DNA from: Caprimulgus europaeus
Lineage: Eukaryota > Chordata > Aves > Caprimulgiformes > Caprimulgidae
Reading direction: 5' to 3'
Length of the DNA: 64,000 bases
Assembly (NCBI GenBank): GCA_907165065.1
Contig: OU015539.1
Location: forward strand, 18,072,816-18,136,815
Made by a program: the position numbers and the translations under genes
The notes under the pieces: model-generated
Database searches by the model: none
Told to the model about the DNA's origin: nothing
The model's input: only the letters and a program-made list of their open reading frames with translations
In this document: one piece after another, positions 13,396 to 25,449 of the stretch
Position numbering within the stretch: position 1 is the stretch's first letter
Layout of the letters: each line of letters begins with the position of its first letter

Positions 13396-16155
13396 TGTGT
13401 GTTCGATGTATTATGTTAAAATATTCTTATTATCTGACTGGTGTGGCAGACTGTCTGCATTGGCTTCCTGAATGACTGCCAGAAAGCTTGCTTAGTTCAT
13501 GTAAATGTAGCCTCCTTTTGAAAAATTTCTGGTGGTAATTGATACTCTGGTCCTTTATATTGCCCTATTGGTATCAGGAGCCGCTTGGGATTACAGCTAG
13601 TACAGCAGCTGAGAGCTGTAGGAGGTACACGCTCTGTGTTTTGTAAGTAGGCATCTCTTATCATTGATCAACTCAAGACCGAGGTGAAACTGGACTTCAG
13701 CTGAATGTGGAGAAAGATGATGGATGAGAAACAATGAAATAAATCTGAAAAGGATATTGTCACAATTTAGCTTACAGTCTTTCAATTTTTCTGTGTTAAC
13801 GTTAGAACAGGGTCTGAAGTCCCACAGGCAAACAGCTGGTAAGGACTTGCTGAAATCTTCGGTATTTTAAGAACTAGACTTGGACCATAAGTGGCTGGAA
13901 GATTTCACTGTATAGTGTGGGGAAACAGTGCAAATGCTTTTGCTGCCTTATTTAGCAGCAGACATATTTTGAATGTACCAGAGAACTTTCTTTAACCCTG
14001 CTGCAAATTAAAAATGAGACACTCAGTTTTCATTTGCTCCCACTCCGATAAGCTGAGATGCCTCAGTTTGGAATTAGGTTTGCACTGGGAAAAACAAATA
14101 CTTCAATAAGAGGAACAGAATGGAAGAATATTCACTGTCCTGTCTGTTAAATGACATGTATGTCTTTGATTTGACACAGAGTGATATTTTTTGTCCTTAT
14201 TCTATTTATTTACCATGCAATGATAACTGATGCCTTTGCAAAATAATTCTGAAGAATGTTACTGTTGATCAAACCCTGTTTCTGTTGCAAACTTCAACCT
14301 GAAGAAAACTTGTTCATTAACAAAAAAACCTAAACACAGAGTTGAAAAACCTCATTTTGTGTTGGCCTAAGGATTCGTTGAATTGTTTCAATTCATGAAT
14401 GTGGTCTCAAATTTCAAACTGTGTTTGTTAAAATGTGTTTTCCTTTTTCACTTGTAACCCAAGTATGAAAAAGTTAGCTAATGAAAAAAAATATCCTGGA
14501 AGATTCATTGTCTGCATAAAGCAGCACAGCTTGCCTCATATGACAGCTAGTTTCTTTTATTGCAAAGGTCCTAGAGATACTGTGTGCACAATACTAGTAA
14601 TTACTGCAGTTTTTGAAGACTAAGAAAAAATTTACCCTTTGAAGCAGCAGTTCTGTTTTTTTCTGATCTGAACCTCAGATGTTAGCCATAGCTAGATCAT
14701 TTACTTTTCCATTATTTCTGTCACCACAGAGATGTCGCTCTTGGTTTCAAAAGTTGTTACCATGTCTTTAAAGAGCATCCCATTTTTCTATCAGTTATCA
14801 CTGTATGGCCTACAGTTAGAAAATGACATTAATGGTTTATATAAATTAAATTTACTTATTTGGTCTATATTTATGGTTAGCTTGCTTATTTTATTTGCAT
14901 TTTATTCCTGCATTAACTGCTATTTGAAGAGTGTATGTGATATTTAGGGAAATTTTAATGCTTTGAAGGCCATTTCAATATTTAAAGGTGTCTAAATTTT
15001 TTTTTATCGGACTTTTGTAAATGAAGACCTTTAAAATGCAATTGGTGCCAACCATGAAGCCTTGTGAATCACCCTGGGCTATTAAGAAGCCGACTCATCT
15101 TTTCTCAAGATAGCATTTTTTAAAACAAAGTACTAATTCATGGACTATTCAGAAAACATTAAATAGTAAAATAGTCATCTCATTGGCAAAATAATTCCAC
15201 TGTAAGCAATGTGAATTACCTTCATTTGTGTGCACTTCCATGGATCCTTATCATTCTGTTTTCTAGCTACTGTGTCATTGCTCAGACTGGTTACTTGGAT
15301 TTTCTCCATATTGAATTTTGCTACAATAGTTCTCACTCTTTGCCTTTTTCTTTCTCTTTTATTTGTCCTGAACTTTTCCCTCTCCACTCTGTCAATGAAT
15401 CTGTTCATATAGCTTGATGGCATTGAGCAGAACCTGGCTTAAGACTGTATTAACCCCTGGTTAGGGGTGGGGAACTACTGTCCCAGTCATGCATAAGTTC
15501 TTTTTAAATCAACATTACCCTCATACCAAATGCACTATGTGGAGGTGTTAACCACCAAGCTTCCTTACTAAGCATTGTTTAAATATTTTTTTAAATTAAA
15601 AAAAAACAAACCCACTTCTAAATTTAGGGATCTAACTCTGTATTTGGATACTTTAATATATTATTTGATTACCTGTAAATTCTAATTAGCCCTTTCTGCA
15701 TCCATCTGCCTGTATCACTAAGTCTTCATAAATTTGCAATGCTTATTGTTTGTAGTTCTGTATTTAGTTGAAATCAGACTAAAAAAATCCAAACTTTGAA
15801 CATATAGCCAACCTTATTTAGGAAAACTCTCCAAGCAGTTTTACCTTGTAACACTGATCAAGACTTTATAATTGGGGTAATTTAAAACTGTTAGTCAGAT
15901 CTCAGCAAAAGCTTACGACTGCTGATCCTTCCCTAAATATTGCTTTGGAAGGAAGGCCATCATGAGAATCTCCCATTCCTCCTCACTTCCCCTCCTGTGG
16001 AGATTTTTAAGAAGGAAAAGCAGATGGGGATTCAGTTTCCCACGTAGTTCTATGTTAGAAATTGCATTCACTGGTGTTGCTTTTTCAACCCTGACATTCA
16101 CTTTGATGCAGCACATGCCTAAAAGCCCCTCATTTCATAATATCTCTTTGTTAGG
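13396..16155. other. AT-rich intergenic sequence
   Basis: By eye T exceeds A on the plus strand over much of this region. No exon, RNA gene or transposon recognised. Confidence 0.45.
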
Positions 16156-16591
16156 TTGTTGACAACCATCTCTGAGCAGAAATGGCGCAGGAAAATTCAG
16201 ATCAACGATAATTACGCAGAGTGGCCCTTCAACACAAGGCAGAAATCCCTGGTGTGTTCATGGTGTGAGAATCCCGAGCGGCGGATGGGTGCCAGCACCC
16301 AGAGAGCTGGCTCAGGAGCAGAGCCACCCATGTCCCTGCTGTGTGCTTATCCCCTCCTCCGGCGGGCAGGCGAGATGGGGCTTAAGCTGTGCCTCTCCAT
16401 GGCCCCTGAACACAGCCATCCTGCCAGCTGCGTGGTCCTGAGTTCCCTCGGGTTGTTCAGCTGTATTCCAGACTTTCCCTTAAAACTGCCCTGCCTTCCA
16501 TGCCAGTTTTTTCCTACTCCATCATTTTTTGCTAGATATATTTCCTTTTCCAGTTTTCTTTTTCTGTAATTTTTCATTTTTTCTTTTGTTG

Positions 16592-17203
16592 TGTCTTGGT
16601 TTTGCTGGGATAGAGTTAATTTTCTTCTTAGCAGTTAGAATGGATGTGTGTTAGTTTCAGTGTAGGATTTGTTATGAGAAGAATGTTGATAAAGTACTGA
16701 CGTTACTAGTGGCTGCTGGAGCTCAAGGCCACTGTGTTTGGCTGCTTCACAGCTGCATTAGGACTGGGAGGGAGAAGTGCAGTAATTAGCAAACCCCAAA
16801 CTGGCATTTGGCTCTGCCAATGAGATATTCCATCTCATATCTCGTCATGGTCAGGACATTGACCAGGGCTGACCGGAAAGGTGGGGATTCTCTCGGGAAT
16901 CGCTCAGGCTCTGGCTCTTATAGGGTTTGGGTCTGGGGGCTGTCTCTGCTCCGGGATCACTTGCTGGGTCAGGCTGGGCATCAGTCTGTGGGTGGTGAGC
17001 AATTGCACTGGGCACCATTCATTTGTTTATTCTGTTATTGCTGTTATCATTATAATTTTATTGTAATTAGTAAATAATTTTTATCTCAACCCACTAAAGT
17101 CCTTGCCCTTTTCTTTCCAACTCTCTCCCCTACTCCCTGGAGGTTGGGAGGAGAGTGAGAGAGCAGGCTCTGTTTGACTGCAGACAAAAGTGTGAAGCCA
17201 CCA
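16592..17203 (+). mobile_element. Solo LTR, avian endogenous retrovirus family
   Basis: Head TGTCTTGGTTTTGCTGGGAT; shared middle TTTGGCTCTGCCAATGAGAT and GTGGTGAGCAATTGCACTGG; AT-rich block; then CTCTCCCCTACTCCCTGG and an end near AAGCCACCA. The middle and 3' parts align by eye with the LTR at 56828-57421. No retroviral gene lies next to it, so it is a solo LTR. I found no exact target duplication. Confidence 0.75.
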
Positions 17204-17712
17204 GAGCCTGGTGGTTTTTCCATTTCCTACATGTCTTCAGACTTTGTCCATTCTGTTATGGGCATATTCCTACCATACAGGTTCATTTTTCCTCTTTGTA
17301 TTGTATAAGTGAGGATTCAGATCCCCTTTGGGTGCTATAAATCCCAGGAAATTAAACTGGTTTTGGTACACAACAAGAAATAGCTTTTTGAGAAATGTCT
17401 TGGGATGCAAAAGTCAACAATTCTTGACACCAGTACTCTGAACCCTCCTTCATTTTTATTTATTTCAGTTATTTCCTGCAACTTGTAACCCCAAACAGCC
17501 TGACATTCCTTGCTGCTGTGAGTTGTGAGAGGCAACATTGTCCATCCACATCAGCCTGCAACAGATACTACAGAACAAGGTGCTGGCTTATGACAAGATC
17601 TTGATCTCCATTTTCCATGACTGAGCCTCATTAGAGAGAAGAATCCACAGTCTTGGTACTGTTCTGTGACATATGTCTGCCATGCAGGTACGTAAGTAAC
17701 AGATGACAGCTT

Positions 17713-17800
17713 GTGATTGTCCTGTGCCAGGACAAGGGTTGGTCTCAACGACCCTTGTGCATCCCTCTTAACTCACGATATTCTAGGATTCCTACGATTT
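17713..17800 (+). mobile_element. Short CR1 3' tail, plus orientation
   Basis: GATTGTCCTGTGCCAGGACA followed by GGGTTGGTCTCAACGACCCT and a tail ATATTCTAGGATTCC is the extreme CR1 3' end. It compares with the intact-looking tail near 58795. Confidence 0.75.
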
Positions 17801-18477
17801 TTTTTCTGTTTAAGGCTTAGCTTTGTTACCTCCATTTCCCAACTCAGCTGCACCCATTCCCAGATCTGTTCACACAGAAATCTGGAGATGCAATTATTCC
17901 ATCCTCAGCATCTTCCATTTCATGGCATGCCTGTTGGACAGCTTACGCAATTAAAGATGTTTGTGGCTCCGATCCTGAGCTCCTCCTTGTCTCTCATGAT
18001 GGCTCACTGCCCAGTGAAGCGCCAGCTACGATAATTTCCTCTCTGTTGATGGCTTGCTGGTGTTTATTCCCCCTTCAACCCTGACTTTTTTTAGAAATCT
18101 GGTGAGACGCTTTCCTGTGGAGACCCTCTGTGACATAGCTCTGATTTTCAGTACCACTCCCCAGGATGGTTTTTAAATGCTTAGCAACCTAATTGCTGCT
18201 GCAGCTTTTCACTGACATTTCCTGTTAACCTCTTTAAGCAGAACTGGCTCCACAGAACCAGGCACAGATTCCTCTGCCTTTGTGTGCTCTGAGTGCTTGG
18301 AGACCAAGGGGCCTGGCTGCCCCCAGTCAGGTTCTGTAAAACTGGGAGCCAGGCTGCGGCCGTTGCCTTTCCGTGGACACTAAATATGTAGTGTTCAAAA
18401 TAGTTTATAAAATAGGTGGACTTCCATCACCTGGATTATGGAAGATATTACAGTATCTTGGGCTCAGATAATCTTGG
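17801..18477. other. Intergenic sequence between CR1 pieces
   Basis: Includes a GC-richer patch at 18240-18370 of unknown origin. No gene recognised. Confidence 0.4.
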
Positions 18478-18775
18478 GGGCCAGACTTTTTTCAGTGGTG
18501 CCCAGTGACAGGACAAGGGGCAATGGGCACAAACTGGAGCACAGGAGGTTCCACTGAAACATGAGGAGAAACTTCCTGACTGTGAGGGTGCCAGAGCCCT
18601 GGGCCAGCCTGCCCAGAGAGGGTGTGGAGTCTCCTTCTCTGGAGAGATTCAAACCCACCTGGACACCATCGTGTGCAACCTGCTGGAGATGGACCTGCTC
18701 TGGCAGGGGGTTGGACTGGGTGATCTCCAGAGGTCCCTTCCAACCCCACCAGTCTGTGACTCTGTGATTCTTCAG
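18478..18775 (+). mobile_element. CR1 3' fragment, plus orientation
   Basis: Nearly the same as the last 300 bp of the copy at 12233-12945 (GGGCAATGGGCACAAACTGG through GTGACTCTGTGATTC), so the same subfamily. Confidence 0.9.
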
Positions 18776-20185
18776 AAATAAAAATATGGATACTAGTGAT
18801 ACTCCTTTTTTTTTTTAATGATATTGCTAGAATCTGGCAGATGACCATCCCTGACTTTGAGATGATACAAGTGTTTTCCTCCATTCCTCTCTTCTTCCCT
18901 TCCCTCCTTCCTTCCTTTCTTTCTTTTCCTCTGCTGAGTCCAGCACTTCCCAGACAGCAGGTCAGATCCCAACCTATTCTGCCATTTTTTTTAGCTATCA
19001 TTTCTCATTATACCTGCTCTTGGTAACATATTTCCTTCTCAGCCTAACTGTAAATTTTCCTTTTATTCTGTAGTTATGTCTTAAAGAATTACAGGCATTC
19101 CAATGAAGGATGCCAAATTTTCTAGAAACATTTTTTATTTATTATTACACTTCCATTTACTCAAAGTTACACAGTATGTATAAATGCAACACGCAAAAAA
19201 AGAAGGCAAATAATTTAATTAACAGGAATGTTAATTTTTTGATGTACTGAATGCAGGATGGATATCAAAGGACTAGGCCTACTGCCTTAACCCTCAAAAA
19301 CAACTCCCACTCCCCAGAAACATAGCTTCTAGAAAAAGGGATAGAATAACTAAATAAATCTTCTGGAAATTCTTTCCACTACTCTGTGGGTTCATCTTCA
19401 TAAGCTATAGCTGTTCCTATGACCTAGGTAAATATTAATTATAGCAGAATATCAAGGTACTCTCTGTAACAATGTTTGTCAATTTAGCATGTCAGAATAA
19501 TAAAGAAATATTTCATGTCAATTTCAAAATCAGTTTATAATAATTCTATAGTGGTTGCATCACAGATGGAAAAGTGAAAAGTATTTTTAATAGGAAAAAA
19601 TTTATTGAATAAAAACATAGATATTTGCACATTAAAGTGAATACGCATTGAGAAAAGCAGAAAAACTGTTGTGTAAAGATCAGCCTTGTGTAAGTCTTGT
19701 TCCAATACAGAACTTGTCAATAGGAAAGAAATGGTTCTTGCTGTGTGCTTTGCTAAAATGCCAGACTGGATTGTAAAGAAGTATGTTGTAATATTTATTC
19801 CAAATTCTAACCAGTGTTTAGAGTCTCAGAGGGACACAAAGCATGGTAAGACTTTCTTAAAGGTAAGAGACACTGTTTTAAAAATAGCTTTTATACCTAT
19901 TTATCCAAATTTGGCATAGTTAACTCGTTGTCACAATGGTATGATTTAGTCTAAGCAGCTCTTAAAACTCGAGTGTAAGGAAAGGATACGAAGTGTCAGC
20001 AACCTCTAACTTTCAAACAAAAATATTTCTTCATCTGTAGCTGACAAAACCAAACAACTGTTAAAAAAGGACTGTATCTCAGTGAGCAGTTTGGTGATTC
20101 TCAAGTCAGCCGCCACTTTCAAGACACTTTTTACCCTGTAAGATGTACGATATGAAAACACAATCATGATCAGGCAGATTGCTTT
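18776..20185. other. AT-rich intergenic sequence
   Basis: A pyrimidine-rich stretch lies at 18880-18940. No gene or repeat family recognised. Confidence 0.45.
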
Positions 20186-20350
20186 GGGACTCACTCCCCT
20201 TGTCCACTAAACCATATCCCTGGGTGCTACATCTACATGTTCCTTGAACACCTCCAGGGATGGGCACTCCACCACTGCCCTGTGCAGCCTGTGCCAACGT
20301 CCAACCACAGAAACACTTCCTAATACCCAACCTGAACCTCTCCTGGTGCA
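20186..20350 (-). mobile_element. CR1 fragment, minus orientation
   Basis: CTTGAACACCTCCAGGGATG, CACTGCCCTGTGCAGCCTGT and AACCTGAACCTCTCCTGGTG are the reverse complement of the CR1 ORF2 C-terminal region. The 3' tail is missing or decayed. Confidence 0.8.
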
Positions 20351-21159
20351 ACTTAGGCAATTCTGTTCACACAAATGATTCAGAGCTTACTCTTTCAAGA
20401 AGGTACCTGCTGCCACCCTGACTCAGGAACAGTAATCAATGGTTGGGGAAAGAAAAAAGCAAAGGACCAATGCAGTGGTACTGCCCGTGAAACCCCTCGG
20501 TTACCAGAGTCCACGGCACACGGACTTCCCGGGGAGGGGAGGGTATCTGAATACACTGGATTTTTTTATTCTCTCTCATTCATTTGTTCAATCACTTTTG
20601 AACCCGTCCAAGCTTTTTGCTCCACAGTAACTTGTATCAGTGAGTTCTACATTTAGTTACATAGTTCCTTTTCTTAGATTTGTGGCTTAATAATTTAGCT
20701 CAATGACCTTGTTGTGGTACAGAAAACTGGTCTATTAATGACTTTATATATCTTCAGCATGTTCTCCATCACTTTTTTCAGTGCAGAAGACTCCAATTCC
20801 CCATATGCTGTTTCTGACTTCTGATCTTCCCTGCTGTTGATGCCAGCCCCTTTTATTGTTATCCTGAAACGTTTACGTGTTTGTGGGAGAAGCAGTATTC
20901 TAGATGTAAGTGCAAACTGGATTTATAAAAAGTTAGAAGCTCCTTATTTTGTTTCTAGTAATCCCTAAAATTCTTCTAGCTTTTTAAGCTACCCCCTCAG
21001 CATGAAGTTGATATTTTAAAAAATCATGTGATGCCAAGATTTTTTCCCCAGTGCAGTAGCTACATAAGAGCCATTGTATTCATAAAATAGAGGATTGTAG
21101 CAGACTCCGGAAAGATCAGCACTAAGGAAATAGAAGAATCAGAGGTATTAAGGAAATAG
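20351..21159. other. Intergenic sequence
   Basis: A GC-richer stretch lies at 20480-20545. No gene recognised. Confidence 0.4.
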
Positions 21160-21442
21160 AGAACCACAGACGGGTTTGGGTGGGAAGGGACCTTTCAAGC
21201 CCATCCAGTCCAACCCCCTGCAGTGAGCAGGGACATCTTCAACTAGAGCAGGTTGCTCAGAGCCCCGTCCAACCTGACCTTGAATGTTTCCAGGGATGGG
21301 GCTTCTACCACCTCTCTGGGCAACCTGGGCCAGGGTTTCACCACCCTCAGTGTAAAAAATTTCTTCCTTGTATCTAGTCTAAACCTCCCCTCTTCTAGTT
21401 TAAAACCATCACCCCTTGTCCTATCGCTACAGGCCCTGCTAA
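21160..21442 (-). mobile_element. CR1 3' fragment, minus orientation
   Basis: GAACCACAGACGGGTTTGGG, GGAAGGGACCTTTCAAGCCC, CCAGTCCAACCCCCTGCAGT and TTTCTTCCTTGTATCTAGTC are the CR1 3' end read in reverse. Closely similar to the copy at 47840-48312. Confidence 0.9.
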
Positions 21443-22445
21443 AATTATACTAATGCTTAATGCTCCTTATTAGTTCCGTGAGCAGTATGGTGAGATGTGA
21501 TATAGAGTAAAACACGTCTGTGGCTCTCTAATGTGAGTATGGTGGGTAGCTCAGCATCAGAAAGTGCAATCAGTATAGAAATCTAAGATTTGTGTGTGGT
21601 GCATATTGACTAGGATGCTGCTGACTACTTTAGTCAGGCAAAATAGTATCTCAGACCATGAAACAAACACAGAAAACAATTCTGTTTTCCTACATTATTT
21701 CTTCCTGTCAGCCTAAACCTGGAGATCAGAATCTGACTGCCACCTTTGAAAGAACCGTATAGCCTGTGCAAATGCAGATACGAATTAGAAGTTTACCAGG
21801 GCATATCCAATAGTTATGGGATAAGGCCAGGACCAGCAGGGTTTGAGTGTTGTTCCCCATACATAGGAAACAGGAATATCTACATCAAAAACTAGCCAAA
21901 TGCAGGGCGGGAGGGGTGGGGGAGCGCCCAGCCACCAACCTGAATACAGCAGCTGGCAGCAGTATGGGAAGAGCCCTCAGCAGGGACAGACAATAAAGTT
22001 TCATTGGAATAGCTCCAGTAGCTAGTTTCGGCCACACTGGAGCAAAATATCAGCTGCAAAACTGATGCACAAGTCTGCCACAAGCAATTGTCGCTCCAGA
22101 AAGAAAGAAAAAAGCTCATTATGTGCCAAGAAGAAACTAGAAAATGGAGAAATGACTAATAACATGTAGTGCAAGATCAAACACATCACAAAGCTGAATA
22201 TTCATAAAACATATAATAATTTAAATTATTTTATTGTGTTTATTTTTAAGCAGCATATCTGAATTATGCTTGCAGTATATTTTCTTCCATTGATTCAACT
22301 CCTGGGGCTGCGTTAAGGTCCTTGCTATGAAGACTGGACATTTCAAACTCACTGACTCTGTGTTTGTAGCAGTTTCAACTATTGACACCTTTGGCATCAT
22401 GGAAGCACAAACCATATTGCCCAGAGATCTAGAACTCTATATTTT
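21443..22445. other. Intergenic sequence with a possible LTR-like block
   Basis: At 21890-22110 the sequence is GC-richer and includes CAATAAAGTTTC near 21990, which resembles an LTR polyadenylation region. No family assignment. Confidence 0.35.
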
Positions 22446-22560
22446 GGATGAGGCTTTGAGCAACCTGGTCTAGTGGAAGGTGTCCCTGCTGATGGCAGGG
22501 GGGTTGGCACTGGATGAGCTTGAAGGTTCCTTCCAACCCAAACCAGTCTGGGATTCAGGT
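22446..22560 (+). mobile_element. CR1 3' tail fragment, plus orientation
   Basis: GGATGAGGCTTTGAGCAACC, TGGTCTAGTGGAAGGTGTCC and CCTTCCAACCCAAACCAGTC are the CR1 3' end. The same segment recurs at 32655 and 51597. Confidence 0.88.
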
Positions 22561-23224
22561 TATGGAGAAAGAAGATCAGTTGTTTTTTTAACTAAGGTAA
22601 GTTTGAAAAGACTGTTTGAAGTGCATTTCAAACAATTCGTGTTCTACCAGTGGTGACTGTTGCCAAAGGTAGGCTTGAAGGCTAGATCCTTTGGGCTGAG
22701 GATCAATCAGCCAGCTTAGTGCAATGGCTTATAACAAAGGGCAGCAGTATCCAGTGTCAGTATGCTCTTACCAGCAAAATTCTTCCATGGACACAGGTGT
22801 ATCAGGAGAGTTAAACCTTCACCCCAGCATAATAAAGCCGTCTACACTACTGACAAAAATTTTAGGCTGGTAAAACCAGTTTTGTCAGAAGTTGGTGGAA
22901 ATTTTGAGTAGCAGATTTCCTTGGACTGAAAGACAGACACGGGACAACACAAACAGTGGGAAATGGAGAGGTAACTGGAGTGTGTGCTTTCATTGTAAGG
23001 ACAGTTAACAAGAGGTTTGTGGACACAAGCAACAGGGAAATCAAAGTGTAAGTCACCCAACACTGTGCTTACTAACATCCCTTAGCAATGAAGTTATTTA
23101 AAGGCCTGCAAGGCACATGTGTCACCTCGAGGAGAAGGACACTTCTAGAAGCAGCTTACATGCAAATGGAGACAGTGGCGCCTAAGGAGTTCCTCCACAT
23201 CACTGCAGGATGAAACTTGGAGTC
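22561..23224. other. Intergenic sequence
   Basis: No gene or repeat recognised. Confidence 0.4.
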
Positions 23225-23352
23225 TTAGAACCACAGAAGGGTTTGGGTTGGAAGGGACCTGTAATGAACACCTAGCGACAACCCCGCTATCATGGACATG
23301 GACATCTCCTACTAGACCAGGCTGCTCAAAGCTCCACCCAACCTGACACTTC
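23225..23352 (-). mobile_element. CR1 3' fragment, minus orientation
   Basis: GAACCACAGAAGGGTTTGGG, TTGGAAGGGACCTG and TACTAGACCAGGCTGCTCAA are the reverse complement of the CR1 3' end, with a small divergent middle. Confidence 0.85.
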
Positions 23353-23500
23353 CACACCTCGGTGCCGCTCCTCCCAGTGCCGCACCAGCCTCCACTGGTT
23401 GTGCCACTCAGGGCAAGGCAGTGTTCTCAGCCTTGCTGGCCTGTACTAACTCACTTTTTACTCCACAGCAGCCTGCACACAGCAGAGTCCACAGCTCATT

Positions 23501-23755
23501 ATGGGATGTGGTCTTGCCATAGGAGCTCACACAACACAAGCCAGACTGGCAACTTTCTCGAGCTTCTACAGGAATTGTGCATGAGCAAAAAAGACTGACA
23601 CCAGTGCAGAAGCCAGCTGCTAAGGTCTCTGTTATTCTTTAAGACCCCTCAGAATTCCATTTTGAACAGTGGATATCTTGTCCAAAAGGAGATTTGCAAC
23701 AGATGGCTTAAAATAAAAACTGCAGTTATTGTAAAATAATGATTCCTGATTCAAG
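23501..23755 (+). repeat. Left copy of an inverted repeat pair of about 250 bp
   Basis: Its reverse complement is found at 33481-33746. Shared runs include ACACAAGCCAGACTGGC, TTCCATTTTGAACAGTGGAT and TCTTGTCCAAAAGGAG. About 97% identical by eye over the core 205 bp, with a dissimilar flank on each side. It is not CR1 and not the LTR family seen elsewhere; the family is unknown. Confidence 0.85.
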
Positions 23756-24539
23756 ATCAAATGATCTAAGACTTAAAGTGTGGGAAAGGCAAGTTTTGCC
23801 TTTTGAATCTATTATGTTTTGAATTAAGAACTAACAATTTCTGATATATAATAAAGACTTAGGAGAAAGCCACAAGGCAAAAAAGAAAAACAAACCCAAA
23901 CATTATTTTGAATTTTTGTTTCCAAAACTTCAACATGATTTTGCCATTTCTGCAGCAATATTTTTGTGAGCCAGGGTGGTAGCACAAATGAAACCAGCTC
24001 CTAGCTGCAGCTCTGTTTCCTTTGCTGTAGCATTTCTGAGTGCACACACATGCACAGTTACTCTTTTTGCATTTTGCTGATGAAACTGTGCATATTCCAC
24101 CCTTTGAAGGTTGTATTCTTATATGCAAGTTTGCATGAAACATTTGGTACCTGTGCCACAGATCAACAAACATATTTTCATGGGATGAAAAAGGAGAAAA
24201 TAAGTTCTGTATTTCTTGTGCAGCTTGGAGTGTGGCTTGGTTTTTTCTAGATACCTTTTGCCTTATTTTTGCTGTACACCTTCACAAGATTTTTTGCATT
24301 GCTACCACCTAATGGTCATAATGTCCTGCCTTAACGCTAATGGGAGTAATTTTGTCTCACTCTGTACAGCTTTCAGAACAGAAATCATACAATAGCTTTT
24401 GTCTTTTTATCAAAAAATAAAATAGGAGTAAAATACTAAAATTACTGCCAGACTTTCATCACCCTTTTTTTTTTTTTTCTATTTGCCTGGTCAAGTCTTT
24501 TTTCCTCAGTGTTCCTGAATTTCTAGAGATAAAGAGGGT

Positions 24540-25200
24540 TATGATTAATTTGCAGATGGAATAACCCTTTTCTAAATGCACACTACTCAATAAATGAACA
24601 AGCTGCTTACAGTAATTAACGTAATGTCATCCTGTGCTCAAATTGCTTGTGCTAATAAAGCTAATTGGCAACAGCAAGCATTAACTGTGATTAGTCATAT
24701 GCATCTAATGTCATCACCAGTGCCTATAATGTTCTACATAGAGGGAATTTCACATCTGTTTTAAATCACTTGTCTGTTGTCTGCATCGGTGTTCTTTCCT
24801 ATATTATTGTATCAAAGATTCTTTTATTACAATAGATGATAGAAAAGGTTATTTTCTTTTTCAAACCAAGAAAGAACTGCACAATAGAGAACAAGATATG
24901 AAGCATTTCCAAGTCACATATTCTGAAATAAGTGTTCGATTTCAGCTAAACTAATAAATCTGCATTTTCCTTCTTTTGCATATAGCCTGATACCCCTTCG
25001 GCAGGATGCAAATTATTTGCAGCAGAACATTCATCCAATCAATTTAGACCACAAGCTGAATTTCATAGTAAAACAGATGAGTCAAAATATCCATTTCATA
25101 TTTGTTTTGGAAATTTGTAAGCATTTGCTATCATGAAGACCAACTTTCCAGGCTTTTGCACCATTTATTATTGACAAACTCTTAGCTGTAAGTAGAACAA
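24540..25200. promoter_or_regulatory. Candidate conserved non-coding element (enhancer-like)
   Basis: Repeat-free, AT-rich and dense in homeodomain and POU-type motifs: CAGTAATTAACG near 24612, GCTAATTGGCAACAG near 24660, GATTAGTCATATGCATCTAA near 24690, and the octamer ATGCAAAT at 25006 followed one base later by a near-match in the opposite orientation. It has no coding potential. It lies about 17 kb past the PPP6R3 3' end, on the side where GAL is found in mammals. Conservation itself cannot be seen from one sequence, so this is a hypothesis. Confidence 0.3.
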
Positions 25201-25449
25201 TAATTCTTTCCTGTGCCAATCCAAAAGGGCAGACATTAAATTATCAAGAATCAGGTGGTTGGAAATGCAGCTTTTTTTTTTTTTTGGCTGCAGTCTTTTT
25301 TTTTATTTGAAGATTTCCTTCTCCCTTCAGTTTTGTAACAGCTAACCAATAATTTTGGCCAGTGTTTTTCATGAGTTACATTTGCTAGACCTCTAATTCT
25401 CATTCTATGTTCTCTGTCCAAATAGGTACATTTTTCCAAAAATACATCC

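Noticed and set aside
16156-16569. 137-codon open frame proposed as a gene
   Set aside because: No recognisable domain and no exon signals; kept only as an unexplained GC-rich block.
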